Position numbers and translations under genes: made by a program. 64,000 bases of DNA from Parasponia andersonii (lineage: Eukaryota > Streptophyta > Magnoliopsida > Rosales > Cannabaceae), in assembly GCA_002914805.1 (NCBI GenBank), contig JXTB01000242.1, positions 75,816 to 139,815 on the forward strand, in the 5' to 3' direction. Positions 23,515 through 34,049 of the stretch are shown piece by piece. How positions within the stretch are numbered: position 1 is the stretch's first letter; every line of letters starts with the position of its first letter. Below the pieces are notes generated by a model that worked only from the letters and a program-made list of their open reading frames with translations, had not been told where the DNA came from and did not search any database.

Positions 23515-23818
23515 TTTTGAAAATAAACTTGTTTAAGCCTATAAGAAGTGTTTTAAGCCCATCAACATGAGGCCCAATAAGTTGGAATTAGCCCAAGTGC
23601 AAAACTCATAAAAGAAAAAAACTTCAAGTCTAAATTAAAGAAGCCTTCCACCTAGAATCTTCTAGTGTTAGCTAGATATTAGCTTTTTACATGTGAATTA
23701 TTTGATTACTTAGATTATTATTATAAGTGTGTAGAAGAAAATATGTGTGGCTTAAGGATTTTTGTAATTATTTATTTGTGTGGTTCTCATTATTTTTCAT
23801 GTAGTATAAATACTCCTT
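23515..23818 (+). repeat. copia-2 5' LTR, first part
   Basis: Matches the start of the 3' LTR at 38368 onward (GAAAATAAACTTGTTTAAGC and so on). It is interrupted at 23819, where the Tat-like LTR begins. Confidence 0.9.
23805..23812 (+). promoter_or_regulatory. TATA box of copia-2 5' LTR
   Basis: TATAAATA lies six bases before the nested gypsy insertion. The 3' LTR equivalent reads TCTAAATA, so that copy has lost the consensus. Confidence 0.55.
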
Positions 23819-24630
23819 TGTGGGACTCGTTCCCAAACCATACACCACGTGGACGATTAAGTGGCAGAACAGGTCATAAACGGGGCCCACCATCCGACAG
23901 CTGTCGAGAGTGATTAGCTAAAGGCTACACGGGTCACACCTGATATCACATCAGCCATTGGACTGCCCGAGGTTAGGGCTGAGCCCGTCACAGACCCTGG
24001 ACAGGCCCGGCCCAGTCTGACCGTTACCTCGACAGCTGGGGGGTCGGAAGCCCCAAGGGTCTTCTACCAGAACACAATGGAGAACAGCTCACAGCTCCAG
24101 ACCCAGACAGAGCATTTAATGTGATCTGGGATAGGTGGGCACAAGGGGTAAGCCGCCCTGACAGAACGACGATTTGTCCAAATCTCACTCCTGACAAATT
24201 CGAGCCGTAGGAGGCGGCGGAAATCAGGCTATAACGATACAGAGAAGATCACGGTAATCTCGGCCCGTGACATCAGAGAAAGGTACTCAGTCCTGAGATT
24301 GAGACCCGCATGGGACACAATCTCAGGACTATACATATATGAGCCATGCGTTCCTGAGAGGGGCATGTATGCTTACAAAAAGAAGTGCATTAAAAAGCTT
24401 ATGAGCAAGAAATAAACATATACTCATACAGCTTTAATTCCTTGCTACCCAAAATCAAAGACTGAACACTGACTTAAGTATCGGAGAGTCTTTGCAGGTG
24501 GCCACCCCCACCTCTCCGACCCTGCCTAGAGTTCAGAGCACTTTGGGAAAGCGAGGACACGTGGACAGTTGGAGAATACATCATCAGCGGTTCAGAGACA
24601 CGTGACGGCTGGTGAGAAACCGCTCCAACA
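23819..24630 (+). repeat. Tat-like element 5' LTR
   Basis: Near-identical to 32777-33589 by eye over its whole length. A TATA-like CTATACATATATGAGCC lies near 24330, and the LTR ends CGCTCCAACA. Confidence 0.92.
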
Positions 24631-24631
24631 G

Positions 24632-24650
24632 TTTGGCACTGTCTGTGGGA
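24632..24650 (+). other. Tat-like element primer binding site
   Basis: TTTGGCACTGTCTGTGGGA follows the LTR after one base. It resembles the TTTGGCGCCGTCTGTGGGA motif found at this position in many plant gypsy elements. Confidence 0.6.
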
Positions 24651-24779
24651 AGAACGGTTGAGCGTGAGAAAAAGAGTAGGAGACTCACGATCACGCTCTT
24701 TCTGAACAAAAAGCCATACAACATCTGATGGCACCCTCAAGGATGACAACCAGGAGCACACGTCCCGACACCGAAGGGA

Positions 24780-26170
24780 GCTCCCGAGAAGCATGACTAG
24801 ATCTGGAGCAGAAGCTGGATCAGATGCTTGCCGCCCTAGCAGAAGCAAACCGGAAGGCAGAAATGGCCCACAAGGCCGTCCTGGGTTTAAGGGATGAAGT
24901 CGCAGAGATACATAGAGATAACGCCCGCCTCGAAGAGCTGCTGGCAAGCGGAGACAGGACACAGTGGAGAGAAGATGTCGACGAAGAGGTCCAACAAGAA
25001 TTCAAAAGTCAACCATGCAAGGGGCACAGCAGAGCCAATCGAGACCCCTCCAAGCCAGGGGGGCAGTGGGCAGAAGATGCCATGGAAGCTCAGGAGGTAC
25101 GCCTCCCGACTACAAGCAAGAAATGATGGCGGAGTTGGGTAAGAGACTCGGGGCCCATCACAGCCAGACTGCCGACAATCTGGCATAGCAAACTGTGCGA
25201 GAGATCAACCGGACGGCCTTTGCCGACTGGATCCAGATGGAGCCCAGGCCGAGAAACTTCACGACCCTGACCTTCAAGCCTTTCGAGGGGAAAACTGACC
25301 CTCTCGATCATATATACCACTTTCAATAGAAGATGGTCTTGGAAACTAGGGACGAGACCGTGACCTATAAAGTCTTCTCTACGACCCTGGCGGAACTAGC
25401 CCTACTATGGTTCAGACTGCTCCCGGAGAAATCCATAAACGGGTTCGAAGATTTCTGCAAACTTTTCCTAAAGCAGTATGCGGGTGTCTGGAGACAGCAA
25501 AAAACCATGCGAGACCTTGACCGGTTGGAGCAGGCCACAGATGAGTCCCCGTGAGAACACCTGTCACGTTTCCTCGAGGTGATGTCCCTAGTCTATAACG
25601 TCGACTCGGTCCAAGCTGCAGGCTCATTCGTCAAAAGCCTGCAGCCAGGATCAATGCTATTGGACCACCTCCTTTTGAATCTTCCGTACGATATGGCGGA
25701 CGTCCAGGCGAAGTCAGAAGGGGTATTCAGGGTACTGGAAAGCCACTAGAAGGCGCCCAAGACCTCTGCCGCGATAACAACGACGCCGGTACAAACCCCG
25801 GCCCCGCAAGGGGTGAAGAGGCCTTCACTGGACCAAGGGCCGATTCCGAAGTAGGAAGCCCCCATCCGAGACAGTCAGGAAGGTAGTAAGAGGAGGAAGA
25901 CGCCCCGCGACCCTCTGCCGAAGTACGAGCTCAACATGCCCATCGACATGATCTTCCTCCAAAATAGGGACATAGGCGTTTTCAAAGACCCACCCAAATC
26001 TGACGTCCCTGAGCACATGAAAAACAGGAGCAGGTACTGCCAGTTTCACAAAGACTACGGGCACGAAACTGCCTACTGCTGCAACCTTTACACTCAGGTT
26101 ATGATGGCGATCTATGCCGGCAGGTTGAAACAGTATGTGAAAACCGGTGGAACCCAGCCATAGGAAGACG
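24780..26170 (+). pseudogene. Tat-like element gag, broken
   Basis: An N-terminal coiled-coil-like stretch (24824 onward, LAALAEANRKAEMAHKAV) precedes the capsid-like region from about 25215. That region contains FKPFEGKTDPLDHIYHFQ, then GFEDFCKLFLKQYAG near 25441, then DHLLLNLPYDMADVQ near 25661. A zinc-knuckle-like segment, YCQFHKDYGHETAYCCNL, is near 26037-26090. In-frame stops occur near 25328, 25552, 25747, 25852 and 26161, so no full Gag can be made. In other Tat elements Gag is the structural protein of the cytoplasmic particle. Confidence 0.8.
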
Positions 26171-26283
26171 TCTCCAGGCCTAAAAAGAGGAAGCAGACCC
26201 AGGCCTCTGGATCAGGAGTGCAGACCCTAAGGATAGTGCCGACCATCGTGGGCAGACCAGAGCCGACCCAGGATCAAGAAGGA

Positions 26284-27100
26284 GGTACATCCTGCTGGCC
26301 ACAGATTACTTCACAAAATAGGTAGAGGCTGAAGCCTACGTGACTGTTAGTAAGGCAGACACGATTAAATTCATCTAGAAGAACATAATCTGTCGATTCG
26401 GGATCCCGAAAGAGATACACGCCGATCATGGCACACAATTCCAAAATGCTAAGATCAAGGAGCTGTGCGAGCTGTATGATATAAGGCTCAGTTTCTCTTC
26501 CGTGAACTACCCTCAGGGGAACGGCCAAGCAGAGGCAACGAACAAAGCCATGTTCAACAACATCAAAAAGAACTTGTAGGAGGCTAAAGGCAAGTAGTTA
26601 GAAGAGCTGCCGGCCGTGGTGTGGGCTCATCAAACCACAGAGCGGAGGTCGACTGGAAGAACGCCATTCGCCATGGTCTACAGACCAGAGGCTATGATCC
26701 CGACCGAGGTCGGCCTCTCGACCCTCCGCTCTGAAGTGGTAAAAGATTCCCCCTTAAACGAACGCCAGTTAAGCTGCAACACAGACCTCCTGGAGGAAAC
26801 GAGAGACATGGCCCTAGTCCACTTGACTTCATACCACCAGCAGGCTAGATCCTACTATGCAAAAAAAGGTTAGTGCTCGACGATTTAATATCCAAAATTA
26901 GGTCTTGAAAGTTAGAATAGGGAATTCTTCGAAACTAGACTCCAACTGGATCGGACCCTATGAGGTGATCAAAGTACTCGACAATGGTGCGTATATACTG
27001 AAAGAGCTCGAGACCAGCAAAAACTTGCCGAACATGTGGGACGCTCTGCACTTGAAAAGTATCACATGTAAGACACATGCATATGATATAAGACCATGAG
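26284..27100 (+). pseudogene. Tat-like element integrase, broken
   Basis: The catalytic core begins almost directly after gag. LLATDYFTK carries the first Asp, HADHGTQF near 26420 the second, and NYPQGNGQAEATNK near 26511 the Glu. A C-terminal part follows (TGRTPFAMVYRPEAMIPTEV near 26653, then LDSNWIGPYEVIKV near 26938). Stops near 26320, 26377, 26578, 26597 and 26872, plus a shift, break it. Protease, RT and RNase H, which should lie between gag and integrase, are absent, implying a large internal deletion near 26270-26284. Confidence 0.85.
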
Positions 27101-27186
27101 AATACTTATATTATTGAAAAGCTTAAATCCAAAACAAGTCAAGTTCCCTTTTTGCCGCATGGATTCATTTTTTGGATTGCTATGGA

Positions 27187-27838
27187 AAAAGGGTCTGCCC
27201 ATAGCGGCAGACCCTATGCACTGTGCACGCGTGAGACCCATGTGAATGCTTATATTATTAAAAGGCTTAATTCCGAAACAGGTCAGTTTTTCTGCTACGG
27301 GAAAGGGTCTGCCCACAGCGGCAGACCCAACGTTTTATTTGCATAGGCAAAAGATCATACCGGGTTGCCACGGGAAAGGGTCTGCCCACAGTGGCAGACC
27401 CAACATTTTATTTGCACAGGCAAAAGATCATACCGGGCTGCTATGGGAAAGGGTCTGCCCACAGTGGCAGACCCAACGTTTTATCTGCACAGGCAAAAGA
27501 TCACATCGGGTAGCCACAGGAAAGGGTCTGCCCACAGTGGCAGACCCAATGTTTTATTTGCACAGGCAAAAGATCATACCGAGCTACTACGAGAAAGGGT
27601 CTGCCCACAGTGGCAGACCCAACGTTTTATTTGCACAGGCAAAAGATCATACCGAGCTACTACGAGAAAGGGTCTGCCCACAGTGGCAGACCCAACATTT
27701 TATTTGCACAGGCAAAAGATCATACCAGGCTGCTACGGGAAAGGTTCTGCCCACAGTGGCAGACCCAACATTTTATTTTGCACAGGCAAAAAATCGTACC
27801 GGGTTGCCACAGAAAAGGGTCTGCCACAGTTGCAGGCC
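27187..27838 (+). repeat. 73-bp hairpin minisatellite, eight regular copies plus one diverged
   Basis: AAAGGGTCTGCCCACAG starts at 27302, 27375, 27448, 27521, 27594, 27667, 27740 and about 27814, so spacing is exactly 73 for seven units. Each unit contains GGGTCTGCC-CACAGT-GGCAGACCC, a 9-bp perfect stem with a 6-base loop, followed by a TTTTATTTGCACAGGCAAAAGATC block. A diverged unit at 27187 keeps the stem. Long overlapping frames here are artefacts of the repeat: 73 is one more than a multiple of three, so one open frame opens all three. Confidence 0.95.
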
Positions 27839-27859
27839 ATACACACTACTCGCGCAAAA

Positions 27860-28680
27860 AATGCTCATACTATGGGAGTCACGTCGCTCGTCGACAACCC
27901 GAGAAAACGTACGAAGAGGAAACAGCTATGCAACAAAAACTTGCCAGCAAACCTAAAAAACGCTCATACTATGGGAGTCACGTCGCTCGTCGACGATCCG
28001 AGAAAATGTACAAAGAGGAAGCAGCTGTGCAACAAAAAACTTGCCAGCAAACCTCAAAAACGCTCGTACCATGGGAGTCACGTCGCTCATTGAAGACCCG
28101 AGAAAACGTACGAAGAGGAAGCAGTTGTGCAACAAAAAACTTGCCAGCAAACCTCAAAAACGCTTGTATTATGGGAGTCACGTCGCTCGTCGACGACCCG
28201 AGAAAATGTACGAAGAGGAAACTGCTGTGCAACAAAAACTTGCCATCAGACCTCAAAAAANGTCACGTCGCTCGTCGACGACCCGAGAAAACGTACGAAG
28301 AGGAAACTGCTATGCAACAAAAACTTGCCATCAGACCTCAAAAAATGCTCGTACTATGGGAGTCACGTCGCTCGTCGACGACCCGAGAAAATGTACGAAG
28401 AGGAAACAGCTGTGCAATAGAAACTTGCCAGCAGACCTCAAAAATGATCGTACTATGGGAGTCATGTCGCTCATCGACGACCTGAGAAAGTGTAAGAAGA
28501 GGAAACTACTGTGCAACAAAAACTTACTAGCAGACCTCAAAAACACTCGTACTATGGGAGTCACGTCACACGTCGATGACCCGAGAAAACGTACGAAGAA
28601 GAAGGAGTGGCACGGTCAAAACTTGCCAGCAGACCTCGAAAACAATCGTACTATGGGAATCAAATCGTGCAATAAAACGC
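27860..28680 (+). repeat. About 100-bp minisatellite, eight to nine copies
   Basis: TACTATGGGAGTCACGTCGC recurs near 27869, 27968, 28068, 28168, (28262, truncated at an N), 28353, 28453, 28552 and 28651, mostly 99-100 bp apart. Each unit also carries GACCCGAGAAAACGTACGAA and CAAAAACTTGCCAGCA. One copy lacks about 15 bp beside the N at 28261, probably a small assembly fault. Confidence 0.93.
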
Positions 28681-28749
28681 TTGCCGATGACCCGAGAAAA
28701 TGTACGAGGAGAAAAGGGGTGCGCAACTCAAAAGCTTGCAAGCAGACCC

Positions 28750-28875
28750 CCTAAGGAATATTTTTGCTACACGAAGAGCTAAAGGAAAGCAGGCTCGGGA
28801 TCCACCCGTTGGAAGTGGACCCTCCCTGAGAAACATTTTAGCTATACGAGGAGCCAAAGGAAAGCAGGCCCTAAC
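28750..28875 (+). repeat. Two-copy diverged repeat, 76-bp spacing
   Basis: CTACACGAAGAGCTAAAGGA near 28767 and CTATACGAGGAGCCAAAGGA near 28843, each followed by AAGCAGGC. A third, minor repeat family in the same element. Confidence 0.65.
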
Positions 28876-29393
28876 GGGGGATGACTTATTTGCACATGGG
28901 GAGGATGTGAATGGATTTGGAGTCTACCCATTGGAGGTAGTCCAGTACCAGACCAAATGTGAAGATAGAAATTAAGATTAAAGTCTATTTATTATGTCCT
29001 AAAAATACAAAGCGCATAGTTAATAGTGGTGCGCACTCATAAGCCCTACTTACGGGAGGCAGGTCACGAGCGGACTTGTAAGGAGACATCGGAGTGATAG
29101 TGCCCTATTTGTTCCCGGAAAGAGCCGAGCCCAAGCCTTCTCCTTTGCAACGACGGGTCCAAACAATGGTCGACCAACCCCTGGAACTAGTTCCGAGCAC
29201 GGTCCCATTTGGGGTCGGAAAAATCCAGCCATATGCACGGGTCGAACTCTGCCAAAACAAGTTATAACAAAAGTTATACCTCCATGAAACCGGATGAGTC
29301 AAAACTTGCACCCCTATCTCCAGAACTAATCTTGGCAGTCATGACCCGAGGAAGACTCACTAATAGTCTGAAATCGAGTCCATACAATTATTT
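28876..29393 (+). other. Tat-like element non-coding spacer
   Basis: Sequence between the repeat arrays and the assembly gap. No repeat or domain recognised. On the minus strand it may hold the end of the antisense gene. Confidence 0.4.
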
Positions 29394-29632
29394 NNNNNNN
29401 NNNNNNNNNNNNNNNNNNNNNNNNNNNNNNNNNNNNNNNNNNNNNNNNNNNNNNNNNNNNNNNNNNNNNNNNNNNNNNNNNNNNNNNNNNNNNNNNNNNN
29501 NNNNNNNNNNNNNNNNNNNNNNNNNNNNNNNNNNNNNNNNNNNNNNNNNNNNNNNNNNNNNNNNNNNNNNNNNNNNNNNNNNNNNNNNNNNNNNNNNNNN
29601 NNNNNNNNNNNNNNNNNNNNNNNNNNNNNNNN
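29394..29632. other. Assembly gap (239 N)
   Basis: An unresolved run inside the Tat-like element, interrupting the 3' end of the antisense gene. Confidence 1.
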
Positions 29633-32435
29633 TTTCCGCGGCAAGCATCTTCAGCATGTCAGCCGGATACGTGATACTGATCTCATCCCTGAGCTACTGC
29701 ATATAGTGCTTGATGGAGTAGTGGTCCCTCTCGACGCCTTTCTGATCATCAAATTGGTCTGGCATTACCACCTCAGTGTGGCCTTCAAACTCTCTATTCT
29801 CCCAGCAAGACCTGTAACTTTCCACAGAAAGGACGTCCACCTGCCTCTGGTATCTCGTTTTAAATTTCTCCGCGTCCGCCAGCCTATCCTTCAGCGTCGC
29901 TAACCTGAGCTCTGCTTGCCGCTACAATAAGTCGACCAAAAAAGTGTTAATGCCGGCAAGGTCCTCGCTGTGTTTGCGAGACATCTCCACCTGAGCACCC
30001 ATCAGATTCTTGTGATCCAAGAAGAGATATCGATTTACCTCGTTGGACCGGTCAAGTTTACATCGCAGAGAGTGGGCCTCTAGCTTGGCTGTTACCTCGG
30101 CTTTTCTCGCTTCCTTGGCATCTTCAACAGCCCTGTCACGAGCGATGAAGGCCAGCCCCATCCCTGCACCGGTGCTCTACAACTCCTATTCCTTGACCCT
30201 TAGCTCGTCCTGGGCCAGTCTGGTGGCCTCAGAGTGGGCAAGTTTGTCAGCCTCTGCCTCAGCTAATCTTGCAGCCAGCTCCTCGCATCTGGTCCTATCA
30301 ACGCACAGAGCGTGAGCCACCGCGCTGCTGACCCTCGCCTCCTCGAGGCTCCGATATAAATCGAAATCAGACCTCAATTCGGTGAGGGCGACCTCGCTGC
30401 ACTCGACCATTGCAGAGCGGGAACTCAGCTCCTCGGTCAAGTCCCTGATGCGGGAGGAATAGAAAGACCGGATGGTGGCCAGCGGCAAGTTAAACAAAGA
30501 GGGGGGAGGGTCAGTATTTAGCAGGGATGCTGAAAAACATAGAAGCAACTGAATGAACCAAACCTGTGCGAAGGTGTGGCTGGTGACAAGCTCGACGTTC
30601 TCTAAAGAGAGCACTTCCAGCTCCGGCTCTACGGCTGGACCCTCTCCTTGGGCGTCGCCCGCGCCTGGGGAACACGGCCCCGCCCCGATAGCCGTGAGGG
30701 CATCCTCTCCACCAGCCGGGCATGCCCCTGAAGCAGTGGCGGCAGGGACAGAAGGAAGCTCGGCGCCACCAAAAGCACCATCGGCCGCGGCGGGAGGTGG
30801 TGCATCTCCACTTGAAGGACCGCTACGCACCGACCTTTTTCTCCTTAGAAGGGTCAGCGTGGCCCCATAGTCATCACTATCAGACGAGGGGGCAACCCTG
30901 CCCCTCTTCTCCGCCTGGCCCTCTGCTTCGTTGGATGAGCCGACCTCATGTTGCCTCTTTATTGGGACCAGGGGAGGGGAAGATAGTCGGGACTTCAACC
31001 TCGGAGCCCCCCCACTGAGCTCGGCGATCTCCCCATCGAGGCTAATAGCGATCGATTTCGAACCGGAGTCAGGGGTGGACGAGATTGCTGCAGCAGACCC
31101 CCCAGCCGGACTCGGTGTCATCTCTTCCCCATGCACGATCCGTGTGGTAGACGGTCCCCTGGATGGAGGTCTGCCTGCGTCGGAGCGGGGGACCGATGGC
31201 ATTTCACCTCCCGAGAGCACCACGAGGCACCGGCCAGTGGGTACCTTGGCACGAGCCTTATGTGCCGCGGCTCCCCCCTTGATGAGTGAGGGGTCGGCCG
31301 ATGGGCCTGTCTTAAAACCTGCGAAGAACAAATAACATGTTTAGCTCATGGCCACAATTCGACTCACGATGCTCAAGGATGCGAAAATGAACTTTCCCTT
31401 AGCCCTCTTAGGGGCAGCGATTTCCTCCTTGCGGAGCTTGATGCACTCCACGGCCACAAGCCTCACGGCCTCCTCGAGCTCATGGCTAGACGGCGCCACC
31501 AGATCGTTGGTGCCCGCCAATTGGCTTGAAGCCGTAACTTGCTGACCCACCATGGTGATCCGATCATGTTCGTCCCGACAGAATCGGTTCAGGGCAGAGG
31601 CGTCGAGACGGCTCCGCATATGCCTTGTGATGACCTAGGTATCCAAAGGAAATGGGAGGTATGAAACTATCCTGGGCATCATGTTCATCGTCAGGGGGTT
31701 GAGGATGGCCTGGATGTGCCTGCAATCCCCGTGAGATCCGAAGATGATGATCTCCTCCAAGCCTTTGAGCTGCCCCGCCGATAAATACGGCTCAAACTTG
31801 TTCTTTTCTGCCGAGGCTGTGCAAGATAAAATAACATAAGCAATAACATACGGAGAGAGCACAGATCCGAAAATCACGACCTAGCACTTACTCTGCAGAA
31901 AAGCCGAGGGAATTTGGAAGTACTCCCCATTCATCCAAGGGGAGCACCATGCCCCTCCAACGACATATAGCTTGGCGTGGGAGTCCCATTGCTTATCTGA
32001 CCTCGGAAACTCCCAGAAGATTTGGCATCCTGGCAGCGGTTGGAGGTAAAAGGTGGGGTAGGAACTCTTCTTGGGGATGAGAGTGAGCTTATAAGCATAA
32101 AAGACCACCTCCAGGTCAATATGCAAATTATAGAGTATTGACAGGGCGGAAAGCCCCATCAGAATCATAACCCCGTTTGCATTCAATTGCATCGGGTGGA
32201 TTCCCGTCAAAGCAAAAAATTGGTGGACCAGAGGAGGAAGGGGAAATCGCAGCCAGTCCAGATGCTTTCTACCCAGGATGATGGAACCTTTGGGGGCACA
32301 AGGATGAAGATACCAATCCACAGGGCCCTCGACCCTTTGCAGCGTCACTCCACCAGGGAGGCAGAGTTGTCTCCTTAGAGAATCCAGCTCTGAATCCACG
32401 ACGGGGCACAATTCCTGGTTTTGACTTAAAGCCAT
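29633..32435 (-). pseudogene. Antisense gene of the Tat-like element ('putative gypsy type transposon' domain plus coiled coil)
   Basis: It runs opposite to gag and integrase, from ATG at 32435. The first exon, 32435-31892, has the character of the plant 'putative gypsy type transposon' (Transposase_28-like) domain, with WLRFPLPPLVHQFFALTGIH and LYVVGGAWCSPWMNGEYF as landmarks. An intron at 31891-31817 has GTAAGT and a CACAG acceptor and preserves the frame. The second exon continues with TSAEKNKFEPYLSAGQLKGL but has a TAG near 31636. A later exon (about 31324-30186) is Ser/Pro/Gly-rich and then coiled-coil (EELAARLAEAEADKLAHSEA), followed by a stop near 30183 and more helix to 29922 and beyond. 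Known as an extra antisense ORF in Tat elements; its role is not established. This copy is broken but only mildly. Confidence 0.75.
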
Positions 32436-32557
32436 TGTTCAAGATGCGATCAGAAGAATAAAAATCTCTAGAAGGGGAGAAATCGGAAAACCTAGAATTT
32501 CATGAGGCTAGAATGAGTGAAGATTTTAGTAAAGAGGCAAATGAGCATAGTTACGGC

Positions 32558-32565
32558 TTTTATAG
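32558..32565 (-). promoter_or_regulatory. TATA box for the antisense gene
   Basis: On the minus strand CTATAAAA (followed by GCC) stands about 123 bp upstream of the ATG, in the short stretch between that ATG and the 3' LTR. It would give a leader of about 90-100 nt, suggesting a promoter independent of the LTR. Confidence 0.6.
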
Positions 32566-32756
32566 AGGGGGAGCCGAAGAGTTTTTCTTGAAAAGGGGAG
32601 AGTAAGGGAGACTGAATAGTCGAAACTTCAAAATTCAAACAGATTTCGTAATATGGGATGGCGTGCCTCCGCATCGGTAAGGGGGGAACCACGTGCATCC
32701 CCTAGATTAGAGGAACGGATAAACGATTTCCCCACTTGATGGATACGAGTCTATCA

Positions 32757-32776
32757 AGTAGGGAAATGGGGGTAGT
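32757..32776 (+). other. Tat-like element polypurine tract region
   Basis: AGTAGGGAAATGGGGGTAGT lies directly before the 3' LTR, where plus-strand priming occurs in LTR retrotransposons. Confidence 0.6.
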
Positions 32777-33589
32777 TGTGGGACCCGTTCCCAAACCATA
32801 CACCACGTGGACGATTAAGTGGCAGAACAGGTCACAAACGGGGCCCACCATCTGACAGCTATCGAGAGTGATTAGCTAAAGGCCACGCGGGTCACTCGTG
32901 ATATCACATCGGCCATTGGACTGCCCGAGGTTAGGGCCGAGCCCATCACAAACCCTGGATAGGCCCAGCCCAGTTCGACCCTTACCTCGACAACTGGGGA
33001 GTCGGAAGCCCCAAGGATCTTCCACGAGAACACAATGGAGAATAGCTCACAGCTCCAGACCCAGACAGAGCATTTAATGCGATCTAGGATAGGTGGGCAC
33101 CAGGGGCAAGCCGCCCTGACAGAACGGCGATTTGTCCAAATCTCACCCCTGACAGATTCGAGCCGTAGGAGGCGATGGAAATCAGGCTATAACGATACAA
33201 AAAAGATCACGGTAATCTCAATCCATGACCTCAGAGAAAGGTACTCAATCCTGAGATTGAGACCCGCATAGGACACAATCTCAGAACTTTACATATATGA
33301 GCCATGCGTTCCCGAGAGAGGCATGTACGCTTACAAAAAGAAATGCATTAAAAAGCTTATGAGCAAGAAACAAACATATACTTATACAGAACTAATTCCT
33401 TGCTACCCAAAATTAAAGATTGAATACTGACTTAAGCATCGAAGAGTCTTTGCAGGTGGCCACCCCCGCCTCTCCGACCCAGCCTGGAGTTCAGAGCGCT
33501 TTGGGAAAGCGAGGACACGTGGACAGTTGGAGAATACATCATCAGCGGTTTAGAGACACGTGGACGGCTGGTGAGAAACTGCTCCAACA
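32777..33589 (+). repeat. Tat-like element 3' LTR
   Basis: Begins TGTGGGACCCGTTCCC and ends CTGCTCCAACA. It pairs with 23819-24630 and differs only by scattered substitutions. Confidence 0.92.
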
Positions 33590-33765
33590 CCCTCCCCATT
33601 TGAGTTCTAAGCATCAAGTAAGAAGCAAAGCTTCTAAGAGTGAAGAGAAGAGAAAAAGAAGCATAGCTTCTAGTGAGTGAGTGAGTGAGCTTGAAGAGTG
33701 AAGTTGAGAATTTTCTCTTGTAAAAGTATTTAAGTGAATAATAAACTTTGTTTTACTTTCCAATA
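33590..33765 (+). repeat. copia-2 5' LTR, second part
   Basis: Resumes the copia-2 LTR with CCCTCCCCATTTGAGTTCTA, matching the 3' LTR from about 38664 on, and ends TTTCCAATA. Confidence 0.9.
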
Positions 33766-33768
33766 AAG

Positions 33769-33780
33769 TAGTATCAGAGC
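33769..33780 (+). other. copia-2 primer binding site
   Basis: TAGTATCAGAGC differs by one base from the initiator-methionine-tRNA-complementary motif and lies three bases after the LTR. Confidence 0.8.
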
Positions 33781-34049
33781 GAGATTGTGAGTTCTCATGA
33801 AATTCTAAGTATGCTCTGTGATTGCAGTTTTGACTGATCTTCCACATTAGAAAAGAATTCTTGAGATTGAGAATATTATCTATTTGTTGCAAATGTACTA
33901 CTATTACATATCAAATCGAAGAGCTCGATGAGATGAAAACACTGCCGCAAAAATCAGCCCAATCAGAGTCCGAACAACTCTGAACGAGTTGTTGGAAGTT
34001 TGCTATCATAATTGAGTCAACTCACCGAGTTAAGCCAACTCAGAGCCGT

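Larger units (their letters stand above)
23819..33589 (+). mobile_element. Tat-like Ty3/gypsy element nested in copia-2
   Basis: Two direct LTRs of about 812 bp (23819-24630 and 32777-33589), each TGTGGGAC...CCAACA, enclose about 8.1 kb. Contents in order are primer site, broken gag, integrase (protease, RT and RNase H missing), two minisatellite arrays, a gap of 239 N, an antisense gene, and a polypurine tract. An antisense gene and tandem repeats 3' of pol are known features of the plant Tat lineage, which supports the assignment. The 5-bp flanks TCCTT and CCCTC do not match exactly, so either the target duplication has decayed or the ends are off by a base or two. The element cannot be autonomous. 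Confidence 0.85.

Noticed and set aside
27302..27838. CRISPR-like array
   Set aside because: Units are uniform 73-mers with no unique spacers, in a plant retrotransposon.
27246..28754. Long overlapping open frames (236-291 residues) in several plus frames
   Set aside because: They are translations of the 73-bp and 100-bp tandem arrays, whose periods are 1 mod 3. The frames are open because the units lack stops, not because they encode protein.
30553..31335. Plus-strand open frames across the antisense gene
   Set aside because: The minus strand carries the recognisable domain, splice sites and coiled coil. The plus frames are shadows.
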